Source: Sycobia sp. Sy_11 (Eukaryota > Arthropoda > Insecta > Hymenoptera > Epichrysomallidae). Taken from it: 64,000 nucleotides of DNA. The translations under genes were made by a program, and so were the position numbers. The stretch's first letter is position 1; each line of letters begins with the position of its first letter. Positions 23,520-35,738 of the stretch are shown in pieces. The notes beneath the pieces were generated by a model. It saw only the letters and a list, made by a program, of their open reading frames with translations. It was not told the DNA's origin and searched no databases. Where the stretch lies: assembly GCA_018907035.1 (NCBI GenBank), contig JACCIC010000095.1, positions 372,001 to 436,000 of the forward strand. The letters are read 5' to 3'.

Positions 23520-23890
23520 TCTTTTATGTCGCTCGAGTAAAAAGTACTCTATTTTAAATATGCTCTATTTGAATTTTAAATTATTGCAATTTCAGATAAT
23601 CGTGGAATTCACTTACGTATATTCTACGTCACTCAAAAGTGTGAAGCAAATTCGTCAAATGGCGCAGAAAGAAGTATGTTTTAAAACTTTCATAATCAAA
23701 AATTATAAATAAAATTTGTCAGACGTTCGCATTTCCAGGTAATTTGAACAATTTGCTCGAAATTTTGAAGCATCGTAGGTATGCGTAAATAAAACAAATG
23801 AAATTCGCAATACTATGTGTGCACATAGAATATTGTACAAAATAGAATATTTCTTGCTCGATCGGTAAAAATTGACTTCAACAGTCTCTA
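23520..23890. repeat. Diverged inverted duplication (about 165-bp arms)
   Basis: The plus strand from about 23525 to 23690 and the minus strand from about 23880 to 23705 align collinearly, with roughly two thirds identity by eye. Shared words include tcgagtaaaaag against tcgagcaagaaa, ctattttaa against ctattttgt, ttacgtat against ttacgcat, and gaagcaaattcgtcaaa against gagcaaattgttcaaat. One frame of each arm contains the peptide RSSKKYSIL. The arms are nearly adjacent, so a transcript across them could fold into a hairpin. The origin is unknown. Confidence 0.45.
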
Positions 23891-24634
23891 ATACTGTTTG
23901 TTCAGCACAAAAAAATTTTATGCACGAAAAGAATGAAGTAAATATAGATATATCATTGGCGCAAAAATGTAACACAATAAATTTACGACCTAGGTTCTTT
24001 TACTGTAGATTATAAGTATATGTTGATTCGACGCATATGTTTTCTAATCTTTTGGAATAAATTATTTTCTATTTACTTTCAAATAATTAGTTTTAAAATA
24101 CTTCACTCATTTATTTAGTTACTTTTATATTTAATAATTTCTGCAAAGGTTTATTTAGAAGCATGCTTTTCGTAAAAACATTGATACTATAGTGTGTTAT
24201 AGAGCATGATGAAGATAGAAGATATAGAGCTGCATGGTTAGGCGTATGTCAGGCAAATGTACTGTCCATGAAATTTGCAACGTACGTCATAACAATAATA
24301 TATAAGACATACAATTCAAAAAAATTCTTGAGGAAAATTACGTGAACTGTACCATATATATGTATATTCTTTTAGAGATGTTAAAGTGAAGTTTTTCGAT
24401 TTTTTTGAAGTTTTTTTTTATAGTAGAATGTCAGGAGTTTTATACAATTGCATAAAACATAAACTAAAAGCAAAATCTAAATTACAAATTTTAATATATA
24501 TGGTTTGGAGATTGATGGGTTTAAGGTTTTGTAGAATCAGTGCTGATATGGTTGTTTGGGAATTGATCGGTAGAATGAGTTTGGAGTTGGTATTGTTATC
24601 CTAGAACTAAATAACCAACGGTTTTTATTTTAGA

Positions 24635-24635
<1 letters not shown>

Positions 24636-24683
<48 letters not shown>
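24636..24683. repeat. (TA)n microsatellite
   Basis: A TA run of about 47 bp in AT-rich intergenic DNA; no gene is seen in the surrounding 24.0-25.6 kb. Confidence 0.95.
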
Positions 24684-24687
<4 letters not shown>

Positions 24688-25673
24688 TGCAGTTTCTACT
24701 AAGTTTTTTTTTCGATTTCTAGTACTGTCTAATCACAGTCACAGAATGACCTAATCAAAATTTCTGAAGTCATAAAATCAGATATTGTGGATTCTGTTAA
24801 TACAAACACATTTTTTTGTACCTTATGCTCGTGATTATTTCTTATTGAAGTAATATTCTAAAGTACTCTTCTTACACTGTACAACTGCACTGCAATACGA
24901 GTGAGTTACTGAAGTTGACTATATAAACATATTACAAGTAAATCATGAGATGTTAATTACTTACGCCAGTTCACTTTATCGTGCATTCATTAGATCCTAA
25001 TAGTAAGTAAGTATATTTTACAAGCGCATTATTCAAATAGCGGATCTAAAAAATAAGTTACTTTTTCGCCTGGTGTTTCATAATGGCTATTCTCGAAATG
25101 GAAATTTAGCTTCAAACGTCAATGCATAGATACTGCACTATGCAGTTATCCAATACAAGGGGACAATATACGATATGAAAAGACATTGATCATTTTCATA
25201 TAAATAATAAAAAAAACTTTAAAGCACACAATATGAACATGTGCAGAACCTCGTATTGTTCGTCGGATAACGCTACAAGTTTCCTGTAGCCGTAAAACCC
25301 GCTTAATGTACAAGCTTTATATACACAATCTCCATAACACTGTAATTTCAAAAGGCTGTTGCAAGAAAAAATCCTAGAAAGCCAGTTTTATTTCAATTCG
25401 AAAGAAAAGAGTTAATGTTATATAGCTTATTATGATTAAGTTCGAGAAAAAAAATATTCAACTCTGTAGGAAAAATAATTTTTGTTAATTGTTCGATTCC
25501 AAAGATGACCGGCTATTTGAAAATATCGTTTTGCGTGGTAATGTACAATAATACAAAATAGAACGTTAATTTGTTCAAAATCTATTGTTCAACGTCAATT
25601 TGTTCAAAAACTTACAGTATTTCAAAAAAATGGACAAATTTGTGACCAATTAAGTAATGCTATACATTTTTTT

Positions 25674-25677
<4 letters not shown>

Positions 25678-25725
<48 letters not shown>
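25678..25725. repeat. (TA)n microsatellite
   Basis: A TA run of about 47 bp. The AT-rich DNA from here to 26.7 kb includes a near-palindrome (tattttcttaaattaagaaa at about 26164) and shows no supported gene. Confidence 0.9.
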
Positions 25726-25728
<3 letters not shown>

Positions 25729-26749
25729 ATATATTTTAATGATTTTTTATGTTAAAATTTCTTCCTTCAAGTTCAAATCGATGCCTTGTTTAGCTCTAAA
25801 TGGGATACTGGAAATTCACGTCTGAATTTTTGCATGGACTCGCTGGTTTATGTGAGATTCTATATATATATATAACTGTTTTAAAATCTTAGCTTTCTTC
25901 TATATTTGCTAATTTATGTTTCTTTCGGAGAAAATTTCTTGAGATTGCCAAATATGTTAAATGTAAATGAATTGCGATTTCGTGCTGTAAAAAAAGAACT
26001 GCTCAATATGTTATAGTTTTATTTTTAACTGAAGCTGAAGTTTCAGAAAGATGAAAGTCTTACGACGAATGACGACTTTTGAATTTTGTGAAAATTTATA
26101 GCTACGGCGAAAAAAATATTTCAAATATCAAGTATATATTTACTTTTTTGGTACCAAGTAAAGTATTTTCTTAAATTAAGAAAATATTCACTAGATTTGA
26201 GACGACGTGGTTTGATTTATGTGGATTCTTCTTGCATCAAATAAATCTTCCTTAATTTAAGAAGATACTTTAAGAAACACAATTTAAGAAAATAATTTAT
26301 TGGGTACAAAACAATAAAATATTTACTTGATAAGAGACTTTTTCAGTATAGATTTCGAAAGTGACCAAACAGGCGACATTATCGAAAATATAGTCAGGAT
26401 TTCCAGTTGAACAATCCAAATATGAAAATCCAGCAAAATTCACTTTTAGATTTCCATGTAAAGAATGCCGGGGGAAATCCATAACATTCATGTGATTGGC
26501 ACTGAATTTTTAATGAAGTCCAATTGGATTCTATACGGATTTGAACCAGGAAATCCAGATAACATGTTTGTTGAAGAAAAATTGGAATTGCCAGAGCCAT
26601 TCTTTATTAGACATTTAATAATATATACTTATAGGCTTTTGAATTAGAAATTCACTAGAATAATAAACGACAAGCAGTCTACGAAAATATCTCGATATAT
26701 AATTTATATGTATATTCTTAATGCTCACCGTTGAAAAGACCTCGCCCTG

Positions 26750-27137
26750 TTACATTAAAAAACGGCAGTTACATACACGTACCTTCTGTATTCCCTCGTC
26801 TATCACGACTCTAAAAAATAATATACACCCATCTATAGCAGTCAAAAAAAAAAAAAAAAAAACAAATCAATGCTAACGCAATTTCCGTCTCCCCCTCCCC
26901 CAGGATCACCGTCAAGCCTGCCAGCAAAATTGCAAGCTCTGCCGAATGCAATGGGACGTCGATCCCTATTCCGAGGCTAAATCTAGTACTATAAATTTTA
27001 TCTATTTTCGAGCCTTATCGACAAGCTCGAGACTTGTCAGTCAGATTCTTGATTTCTGCAAACGGAAATAAAAGGGCAGACGAGGGTTCAAACGATATAC
27101 CTAAAATGTCAATGTCACGCGGAGAAGGATTCCCGAT
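26750..27137 (+). pseudogene. Relic exon: decayed third copy of the gene A/B family
   Basis: Nearly the whole of gene A exon 13367-13721 can be followed here with substitutions and indels: tagcagtcaaaa, caaatcaatgcta, attttatctattt, cagtcagattcttgatttct and ctgcaaacggaaataaa, in the same order as in gene A. A homopolymer A expansion near 26845, frame shifts and stops destroy the reading frame. It resembles gene A more than gene B. I found no neighbouring relics of the other exons. The simplest reading is a third tandem copy, or a partial duplication, now dead. Confidence 0.75.
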
Positions 27138-28061
27138 TATTCTAATGTAATTTATATTTCGTATACGACTGTATAAAAATTTATTGAAGTACTTAGCACT
27201 TTCTTTTTGTAAATATTTAAAAAGAAAATCAACGAAACAAATTAACTTCTTAAGTTCTACAATATCGTGTGGACTATCTCAAATGATAAAAAAAAAAAAT
27301 TATTTCTTATAAAGTTTCGACGGTTGCTCTCCAACTTTTCAAATCGTATCAGATACAATTTAAACGTTAGTAATACTTGTGTATATGCCATTTAAAATTA
27401 TATTTCAAAAAGAGATTGGTTCTTTTGATGGCTTTATTCATAGACATGAAATTTACATAAACTTACATCTGTTTTTTAGCTTTTAAATAATCTATATAAT
27501 AGAATTATGTCGACCGAGTCAGTGGTGTATGTTCTGAATTTTGAATAAATTTGAAGAAAATAATTTGACGAAATTGCATCATATTCAGCATCATTGGATT
27601 TTTTGTCTTTTAATTTTTTTACATAATCACGTACTGTACATTTGATAAGGTTGCTTAAGTAGCATATATTCGTGATTTCGATTTTCATTTACCATCTTCT
27701 CCTATATATACAGATTGGACTTGGAAAAAAATGACGTATATAAAATTTAATTCTGATATTATACAGAAATTCAGCTGGATTCGTTGTAGGTACTGTATTT
27801 ATATATACTATATACGCATACCCCCTCCCCCTCACCCCGCGTTAAGCAGCAGGCAAGAAAGAGAGTGGGAGGGGAAAGACGAAGATTTGTAATTTTTGCT
27901 CATACCTGCTCATACCGAGCGGTATTATACGGACGGAGCAAGATTTTTCCATGTTCTCGGGCAGTCCGACCAGGTCCGACGCTCCTTTTCTTGAGTTCGC
28001 TTCGCCTCACCCCTCCTAGCCCTCCCATCGTCCACACTACGTTCTGCGGAAAAACGCACCT

Positions 28062-28439
28062 GCCTCTCTCTCTCTCTCTCTCTCTTTCTCTCACTATATA
28101 TATAGAGTGAAGACTACAGCGTCGCTCTGCCGCCTTGCCAGATGCCAGAAATTGCCTCCGTGTATGTATATTGTACTTATACTATATACACACATACTCG
28201 CATATATATATATATATGTATGTATGTATGTCTGTCTGTATGTATGTATGTATAAAGAGAGATTCTCGCCTCTCTCGTAATGCGCTTGAGACTCGGGAAA
28301 GGAACTTCTTTCTCGGTTTTACTAATGGGGCATATTGTAAGGAAACTGCGGGTCTGGCGCGCATGAAGTGCTCGTGCTCGTCGACACCCGACAAGAGCAC
28401 ATCGTCTTGCCTCCTCGCGCGCATATATCAGCACACACA

Positions 28440-28508
<69 letters not shown>
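28062..28508. repeat. (CT)n, (TATG)n and (CA)n microsatellites
   Basis: CT run at 28062-28093, a TA/TATG/TCTG compound array around 28200-28250, and a CA run at 28433-28508. Overlapping ORFs of 112-167 codons here are repeat translations. Confidence 0.9.
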
Positions 28509-29008
28509 CGTGCACACATTGCCTTTGAAATTTTCAAAATCTCGAAAATCGTCAAAATGTCACGGAGCCACTGCTAAGGCTACATTCTTTTTCTCATATA
28601 CCATTATATATATATATAGTAAGCATCGAAAGAGCTGAGAGAAATTTCGTGTCACGTATATAATATAAATATACGTCATATCATCCGGGGGGTGGGGGGC
28701 GTTTAAAGGTCGCGAGGACAAAGTGTATAAATATAAAGTAAATGCAAGGGATGATGTATAGAGCGAAGGGGACACTTTCCGCGTTATACTTGCACGGCTA
28801 AAACAACCCACTTCCCATCCTCCTTCCCACCCCAGGCAGGCGAATAAAGGATTTTTGCACGGAGAAACTTTTCCCTAAAAATATAAGCGTGTACTTTTAA
28901 GAAATGCTCTCCCTAATCTACCCTTAGGTATGTACATACTTTTGGTATATGTATAGGTACGCATATACATATATAAATATATACTTTTCCTCGGTTCCCC
29001 GGGGGTGC

Positions 29009-29010
<2 letters not shown>

Positions 29011-29059
<49 letters not shown>

Positions 29060-29286
29060 CATGTATATACTTCTCCTAATAAAACCGGCGCAAGGATCGC
29101 GCGGGAGGAGCGTTTCGGGGAATTCGATAGAAAGCGAGGGATGCGCGCCGCGCCATCACAGAGGAAATGTAATGAAACAAGAGTGCGCGGCGCGCGGTCG
29201 GAAAGTCTGTTCGTGCGAGGTTTACTTCGTATAAGAAGCCTTTTCGGTGAAGAGATGAGTGAGAGACAGAGTGTGTCTGTGTGTGC

Positions 29287-29333
<47 letters not shown>
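29011..29333. repeat. (TA)n and (GA)n microsatellites
   Basis: TA run at 29011-29055 and GA run at 29288-29333, separated by GC-rich sequence (gcgcgcc...gcggcgcgcgg). Confidence 0.9.
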
Positions 29334-29334
<1 letters not shown>

Positions 29335-30862
29335 AAGGATGAAAGAGCAGTGAGATATCTAGGAGGCAGAAACGAGACTGAGAAAGAGGAAAAGTTGGGA
29401 AGCAAAGTAAGGTCGTTTGTAGAAAAAGAAGTATAAAAGGTCGTTCAAAACCTAAAGACAATACAGAGTTTTCAAATGTGTACAGATAAGTGAGTGAACT
29501 TTATTAAAAAAAAAAAAGAAAAGAAAGAAAGAAACCAAAAAAAGAATACTCGCACGTAAGTAAATGTTATTGATACATTAAAGGACCGTCAGCTGCGCGT
29601 TTCGTATACCGATCGATCAATAACATTAACTTGTAAACATTAAGCAATTCGAAATTTTCGTTAATCGTGCCCCTCTTATTTACTGCCTTTCTACGGGCCG
29701 ATGCAATGTTTCGGAAAAATTTTGTAGAAATTCGTCAAATATCGTGCAAATGAGAAATAAATAAGACGTAAATAAAAAACAATTAGCCACTGGAACTGTA
29801 TCAATAATTTAACTTGTAAATGCAATTTTATTGAAAACAGTTGATCTATTGCTATCAATTACGTTTTTCTACTTCTCTGTACTCTTAATTGCTGAAAGAT
29901 CGCTGTTCGCTGTAAAGTTTTGAACAACAATGTGTGAACGATTTTGACAGAGAAGAATGATTTGCAAAATTTTGTAAAAGAACGTTTTCATGTCCGCGCC
30001 ACTTGGCGAATTTCATAGTAACTCAGCAGCAATGTAAACAAGACGTAATAATAATGCGGACGGGCCTTGATAGAAATTAGGACAATCTACATTAATATTA
30101 TTTAAAACGGACTACTTTAACAGTCCCATAAATTATAATAATACTTAAACTATTAACAGTCCGTTTAGTATGATTATTATTTACATTCGACTGTGCGAGC
30201 GTAGGGGATTTGTTTCAAAAATTCGATAATTTGCTCAATAAGGAATGATAGCACTATCTAAGGTTCTCATAGTTCCTGCACCATATTTTATAGTAAGTTT
30301 TTTTTTCTTTCAAAAACTCTCCTCGTGTGCTCATCATGCCTTTATCTACCGCTATCATAATTATTATATGTAAACGGTCAACCATGAACAATGAAAGCAA
30401 GTTACCACGAAATAATTATCTATATAAATCACATTCGTTCATGCTGTGTATACTTAAATCTATAGAAGATAACGAGAATTTCCGGGACAATCGGAATCAG
30501 ATGAGAATCAGATCATTTGAATTTTTAACTACTTCCTTATAGGGGCTTTCAAATGATGCTGCTCATACAGCCAAAACCGGCCGAAACATACAGAATTTAA
30601 AATGAACTCGTCAGTCATCTAAGTATTAAGAAAGAGATCCTCTAAAAATTTCATTAAACTGTAATATTTAATAGGTCCGAACAACAACATCAACAATAAT
30701 GATAATCATGCGAATAATTAATTGAAAATGGAAAAAGCCAGTTTTATACTGTAAAAATCTAATCTGTTGACTATATATTGCAGCATAGAAATATGTAATG
30801 TATAATATATATTTTAAAGTCATTTAATTGATGAAATATGGAAAATCCTTTGTTTTTGAAGT

Positions 30863-30864
<2 letters not shown>

Positions 30865-30924
<60 letters not shown>

Positions 30925-31451
30925 TACATCTATAAAGATTGGAGATGTATCTAACGCAATCCTCACAATGGGAACGAAAACTTGCATAGCTTGACATCTT
31001 GAGCGCTGGTGTCACTGTCCACGATTAATATGTTTCGGAATGATTTACGAGTTTACATTACAATAGGATAATCACGACCAAAGCTATGCAATGACATTCC
31101 ATATCCCATGCAGCCGTCTCTTTCTGACGCATTCAGAGTTCAATCTGACGTGAATTAGAAAAATTATTTAAATAATGATGATTGGAAATTATATAAATAA
31201 AAAATAATTTTCTTCATCAACACAGGTTACGCGTCAAACTAAGACAATCTCGTTATGATTATCCTATTATTATATAAACTCGTAAATTATTTTAAGACAT
31301 GTATTATCGCACTTTTAAATGCATCCGAGTAAAAAGTCATAAAGCCATGTTTATCTTAATGATACTGAATTGTATGTGTGCTGTGATTGATTCAAGGGCA
31401 TGCCCAGTGACTCATCCCATTTCATTACGCTAGCGAGCCTTTTTTAGAACC

Positions 31452-31545
<94 letters not shown>
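30865..31545. repeat. (TA)n microsatellites, one seeded at an element-like end
   Basis: TA runs at 30865-30921, about 31456-31490 and about 31500-31540. The second follows directly on gaaccaccctatatata, a word that recurs as gaaccaccctgtatata at about 63478. Confidence 0.9.
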
Positions 31546-31547
<2 letters not shown>

Positions 31548-32042
31548 TAATACTCAAGGGACAAAGAATCCTCAGTATTTCATAAATTAAATGATTTTGA
31601 ACGTGTATTACACATTACAAATAATAAATTTGCAGTCATACAATTTATGATTATATACATACACACACGCAGACGCAGACGCACACACACGCACACACAC
31701 ACACACATACATACATACACATATCGGGACATCTGGAAAATCATCCCGATATAATGCATATGCAAATAATAAATCTGTCCATCCCGTGCAAAATTCTCGT
31801 ACACTATCGATAGCATATGCCACTTATATATATACAATTTAAAGATCCTTTCGAAATTCAAAGAAAATAGAGCAATTATTAAACGGCCCGCCCAAATTTT
31901 CAGAAATTACCCCAAAACTCCATGCATTCTATTACAATTACCTGAGTACGGACCTGCGGTACGGACGCGCCAAGAGAAACACGCACACTGTCGGAAAATC
32001 ACACTTTCTGCGAGCACACACACACGCACGCATGCAGGGATA

Positions 32043-32048
32043 GAGAGA

Positions 32049-32104
<56 letters not shown>
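32043..32104. repeat. (GA)n microsatellite
   Basis: A nearly pure GA run of about 60 bp, in CpG-richer DNA. Confidence 0.95.
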
Positions 32105-32105
<1 letters not shown>

Positions 32106-33395
32106 GATCATATAGCGCGCGCATATAGCACAGCCAGGCGTATATAGAGAGTAAATCATATACCTAAGGACTTTTGTTTAGTAGGGGAGGGGGGAGGGTG
32201 CAACCAAAGCACCGAACCCGACCGAGGCACGGGGCCTTCCCCGGTCCACGGGCGTGTCTCTATGTTTATAAATAGAAAGCGCGTCCGTCACACCGTATAG
32301 TAAATACATACGTATAGTAGGGCCCGCACGCGTATGGCAAGCTGCATACAGTGTGCATCGGCGTTGGTGTCCGTGCATATAGTGTGCATCCGGAAAATTT
32401 TTGGGCTCTCTCCGCACGAGTGCGCGCGTACTGTAACCAACTACAGCGGGCACACGCACCACGACACAAACGCTCGTTGGCCATTGACCGGGAAACATCT
32501 CTGGAAAAACAATGTCGACGACTTTATATATATGTGTATATGTATATGTATACATATGAACATATGTATATACACTTACACTAGTGATATATAACAAACA
32601 AGTCTACTCCGCGCCTGGACAAAATTTTTTGGCTGTTGTTGCTGTTTTGCGTCTTTCTCATCTTACGCAGACGGGCGCGCGCGCATACGGTGCATACAAA
32701 CAAACCGTGCCATTACGTTCCGATTTCCGAACGGTCAAGAAGAGGCGTGGTTATCGTTACTGTGCTGCAGCTCTTCTAGAAATAATTGAATTATTTTACT
32801 CATGCGTAAGTACAATTATAATTATACTTAATAACGCTTTCGTTTGAAGCAAGCTCCACGGCATTTCCTGAGCGAGAAAAACAGGAAATACAGGATGGCG
32901 GGAGAAGCCCCTGCATTGCTACGGCACCCAAGATATATTTTTTTGTTTCCTTTTTTTTCGAATGGTGTTTCCGTTACACCAATTGTAGAACGCGTCAAAT
33001 GCGTACGGACGAGAGGGCGCCTCACGATTTCTTCACTATCGGTAATATTTGTGTCATCGACATAATACTACATACTGGCGCCTCTGTCCGATACACTCGA
33101 TTGAATTTCTATATCCGTTTTTTGATCGCGAAGGCATTTATTTAATAAGTCGTTTGTCGAAATGAGCGCGAAAAAAATCCACGGCCTTATGTATATACCC
33201 AGCTACGCAGATTCCGCAACGCGCATATGGCGGATTCCAAGTGTGGCCTCCCTTATTTGGTATAGGGGAATGCGACCGGCATCTTGAATCCGAGGCGTCG
33301 ATTATGTCGACGCTTACCGCGCCGAGTATCAGGAAAGCTTTTCGTTGATGCACTTTGATAGTTTACTTCCGTAATGTTTTATAATACAATGTTTG

Positions 33396-33400
<5 letters not shown>

Positions 33401-33426
<26 letters not shown>

Positions 33427-33447
33427 GTTGTTGTTGTTGTTGTTGTT
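33401..33447. repeat. (ATT)n(GTT)n compound microsatellite
   Basis: ATT units grade into GTT units. Confidence 0.9.
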
Positions 33448-34259
33448 TTAATATTAATATGTAGATTTTGGTAGATTATCGCGGCAAGAAACATCGTTAT
33501 GTTGTATAGATTTTAATAAAATTTAGTCAGAAAGGGAAATGTTTGGTCATTTTTTTTAAATGTTGAACAAGTACCATTGTCGAAGAGAGAACAATTCGCG
33601 AAATTTTTTGAATTAAGAAATCGGAGATTTGAAGGGCCATTTTGCATTTTTCAGGAGCTTTTCTCTTATAACGAAAATGATAGTATCGCAAAATCTTGAC
33701 GATGTCTAGGCCATAAATATACGAAGAGTGCCTATTAACTTTATCTGGGATCAGTTGCTATCTGCATGTCTATATAGAAAATTCATTATTTGTTTATTAT
33801 TATACCTAGCAATGATAATTAGCGAGTGCATAATAGCTTAATAATTCGTTGGGGACTCTTAGACCAATACATCTTATTTATAAATGCCAGATTTTATACA
33901 TATAAATTTCGTAAATATTTCAAAGTTCGCCAGACTTTGCTTAATAATAAATTTATAAAATTATTACACATCATCAAATTGAAATTAATTACAATAGCGC
34001 TGAGAGTAATTTTTAATGCGATTCATACCTAATGATCAAATTAAGATGGACTATGGAAGATTAAGATATATATATGATCCAGTACCGCTTCTGGCTTCGG
34101 GATTATGTTTAAAGAAGTTCGAGAGTGTATTTTCATGTCATTTAAGTGTTGTAATTCATGAAATGAGCTACAAAATGAAATTTTGACAAAGAATATGACT
34201 TGTTTTCTAAATTTGTACTGCGCCAAAAGCATGGATTTTATGAAGGCTGGATATTACAA

Positions 34260-34620
34260 AAGTTAGAACCGGTTCAAGAATCTCCAATATAAACAGTTCG
34301 AATCTGGTTGGAATTGTTAGCACTTCTTTACGTTGAAACGTATTCGAACATATTGAACTTTGTAATTGTACGAATGGTATCGTTTAGATAATTATTTAGT
34401 ATAATTTAGATAATTTAGTTTCTTTTGTAAATCGGTACACGATTTTCAACTCGATGTTTCGTTTCAAACTCTTCGGACGTTCGAAAATTCAATTAATACA
34501 GATTTGAAGCCTGAATTTCTACTGTGTTCCGGTTTCAGGTTCGAGTCCGTGTAAAAGTTGGAAAACACGAACACGATTTCCAGCTCTAAATTTTATATTT
34601 GAATCGATAATGTAACTAGG
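34260..34620. repeat. TTCGAA-rich patch 1
   Basis: Dense in ttcgaa, attcgaac and related words (gttcgaatctggttgg, tattcgaacatattg, ggacgttcgaaaattc). Similar patches lie at 36480-36790 and 54360-54830. A diverged dispersed repeat is likely; no coding potential is seen. Confidence 0.35.
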
Positions 34621-34728
34621 TTTCGAACTGTAAATAATTCTTCTTCACTAAAAGAAATCCTTAAATGTAAAAAAAAATACGTTTATTCTATACATTTATT
34701 GTAATTGATCATAATTTAGTCATATTTA

Positions 34729-35026
34729 AAATGACAAAGAAAACGTCCATCGCGTCTATGAGGGCGCCACTGCATCAAAACCAAAATGGCAGCCATGAGG
34801 GTACAGGTAATACAAAGTGTATATGGTATATATAGTTTTTTTATTTTTTTAATTATAAAGTAGGTGTTTATAATTAAAAGATTTATTTTAAAAAAACAAT
34901 TTTACATTTTAATTTAACATTACATAAAAATAATTGTTAAAATTTTTCTTGTACCCTCATGGCTGCCATTTTTTAGTTCTGCTCTCCACCGCTAGTATCG
35001 CATATTATGTTTCAACTGACAATATC
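34729..35026. mobile_element. Small terminal-inverted-repeat element (deleted relative of 41461-42288)
   Basis: Contains a perfect 21-bp inverted pair at 34785-34805 and 34950-34970 (core atggcagccatgagggtac). Flanking these are the same outer sequences as in the larger element in gene B: cgcgtctatgagggcgccac on the left and ccgctagt on the right. The inner words aggtgtt and cattacataaaaataatt are also shared. It is about 0.3 kb and lacks the long palindrome, so it looks like an internally deleted, non-autonomous DNA element. It sits about 0.7 kb upstream of the gene B start. Confidence 0.65.
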
Positions 35027-35139
35027 GCATTTATCGAAAAAAAAATGCATGGGAAATTCGTAAAATTTTTGTATTGACCAACTACAATAATTTTTTGCAT
35101 TCAATCTTGCTTTTTATATTTAGTCGGACCGAAGTTCGA

Positions 35140-35730
35140 CTCGGCCTCGATCATAAACTCGCAAAATTGTCAAACTTCATGTTACGCGAAAATGAAAAGC
35201 CCCCACCCTCCCCGGTCGCACCCCTCCCACGTTAATTGTTTTGCGCTCGTTGAAAGGCAAATCCCGCGCCGCGGAAAATGATTACAATCCGCGCTTTTCA
35301 TCGCTCTGCATTAAAGGAAAAGTTTTTAATATCGCGGGATGGGACGGAAGCCCGTTCTCGTATCCGCCCGCGCCGCTGCGCTTCATGCGTAGAAACAAAT
35401 GAAATTCCGCGGGCATTATATTAGCCGGCACAAAACGCGAATAATAAATTGTTCTCCCCGGCACATAGATACATACAATTTTGAGAAATTGGAATATATA
35501 TTTCTTCGACTGGGAAAATTGGGCGTAGAGTGACGATATTTTCGGTACTACGTTGAATTCTATAGTGTACGGCAAACGATTGAGTACTTGATGATAAAAT
35601 GTCACGATCGCGCGACGATTTAATACTACGATGAAAAATATTTATGTATGTATATTGTATATACATACGTGTTTGTTACGTTTATTTGTTCTTTATTATT
35701 TATTTCTTGTTTTTTTTTTTTTTTTTATAG
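35140..35730 (+). promoter_or_regulatory. Probable promoter and 5' UTR region of gene B
   Basis: A GC-richer patch (ccgcgccgcgg, ccgcccgcgccgctgcg) precedes gene B. The poly-T tract ending in tttttatag at 35730 is a strong 3' splice site nine bases before the ATG, so the 5' UTR is probably spliced. The leader exon is not pinned down. No TATA box was identified. Confidence 0.4.
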
Positions 35731-35738
35731 AGGAAGAA

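Larger units (their letters stand above)
27780..33360. other. GC/CpG-richer, microsatellite-rich intergenic block
   Basis: Composition changes sharply from the AT-rich left side. CpG words (gcgcgc, cgcg) and C-rich runs appear near 27.82 kb, 28.69 kb, 29.1 kb and 32.2-33.3 kb. ORFs here are mostly translations of GA, CA or TA repeats. No exon is supported. The 32.2-33.3 kb part contains several promoter-like words, such as atggcgg at 32893 and 33227, and could hold distal promoters or 5' UTR exons of gene B or an unseen transcript. The stretch 29.5-30.8 kb is ordinary AT-rich intergenic DNA with nothing identifiable. Confidence 0.4.

Noticed and set aside
28135..28638. 167-codon ORF and antisense partners
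   Set aside because: Dominated by Thr-His repeats from the CA microsatellite and by TATG repeats.
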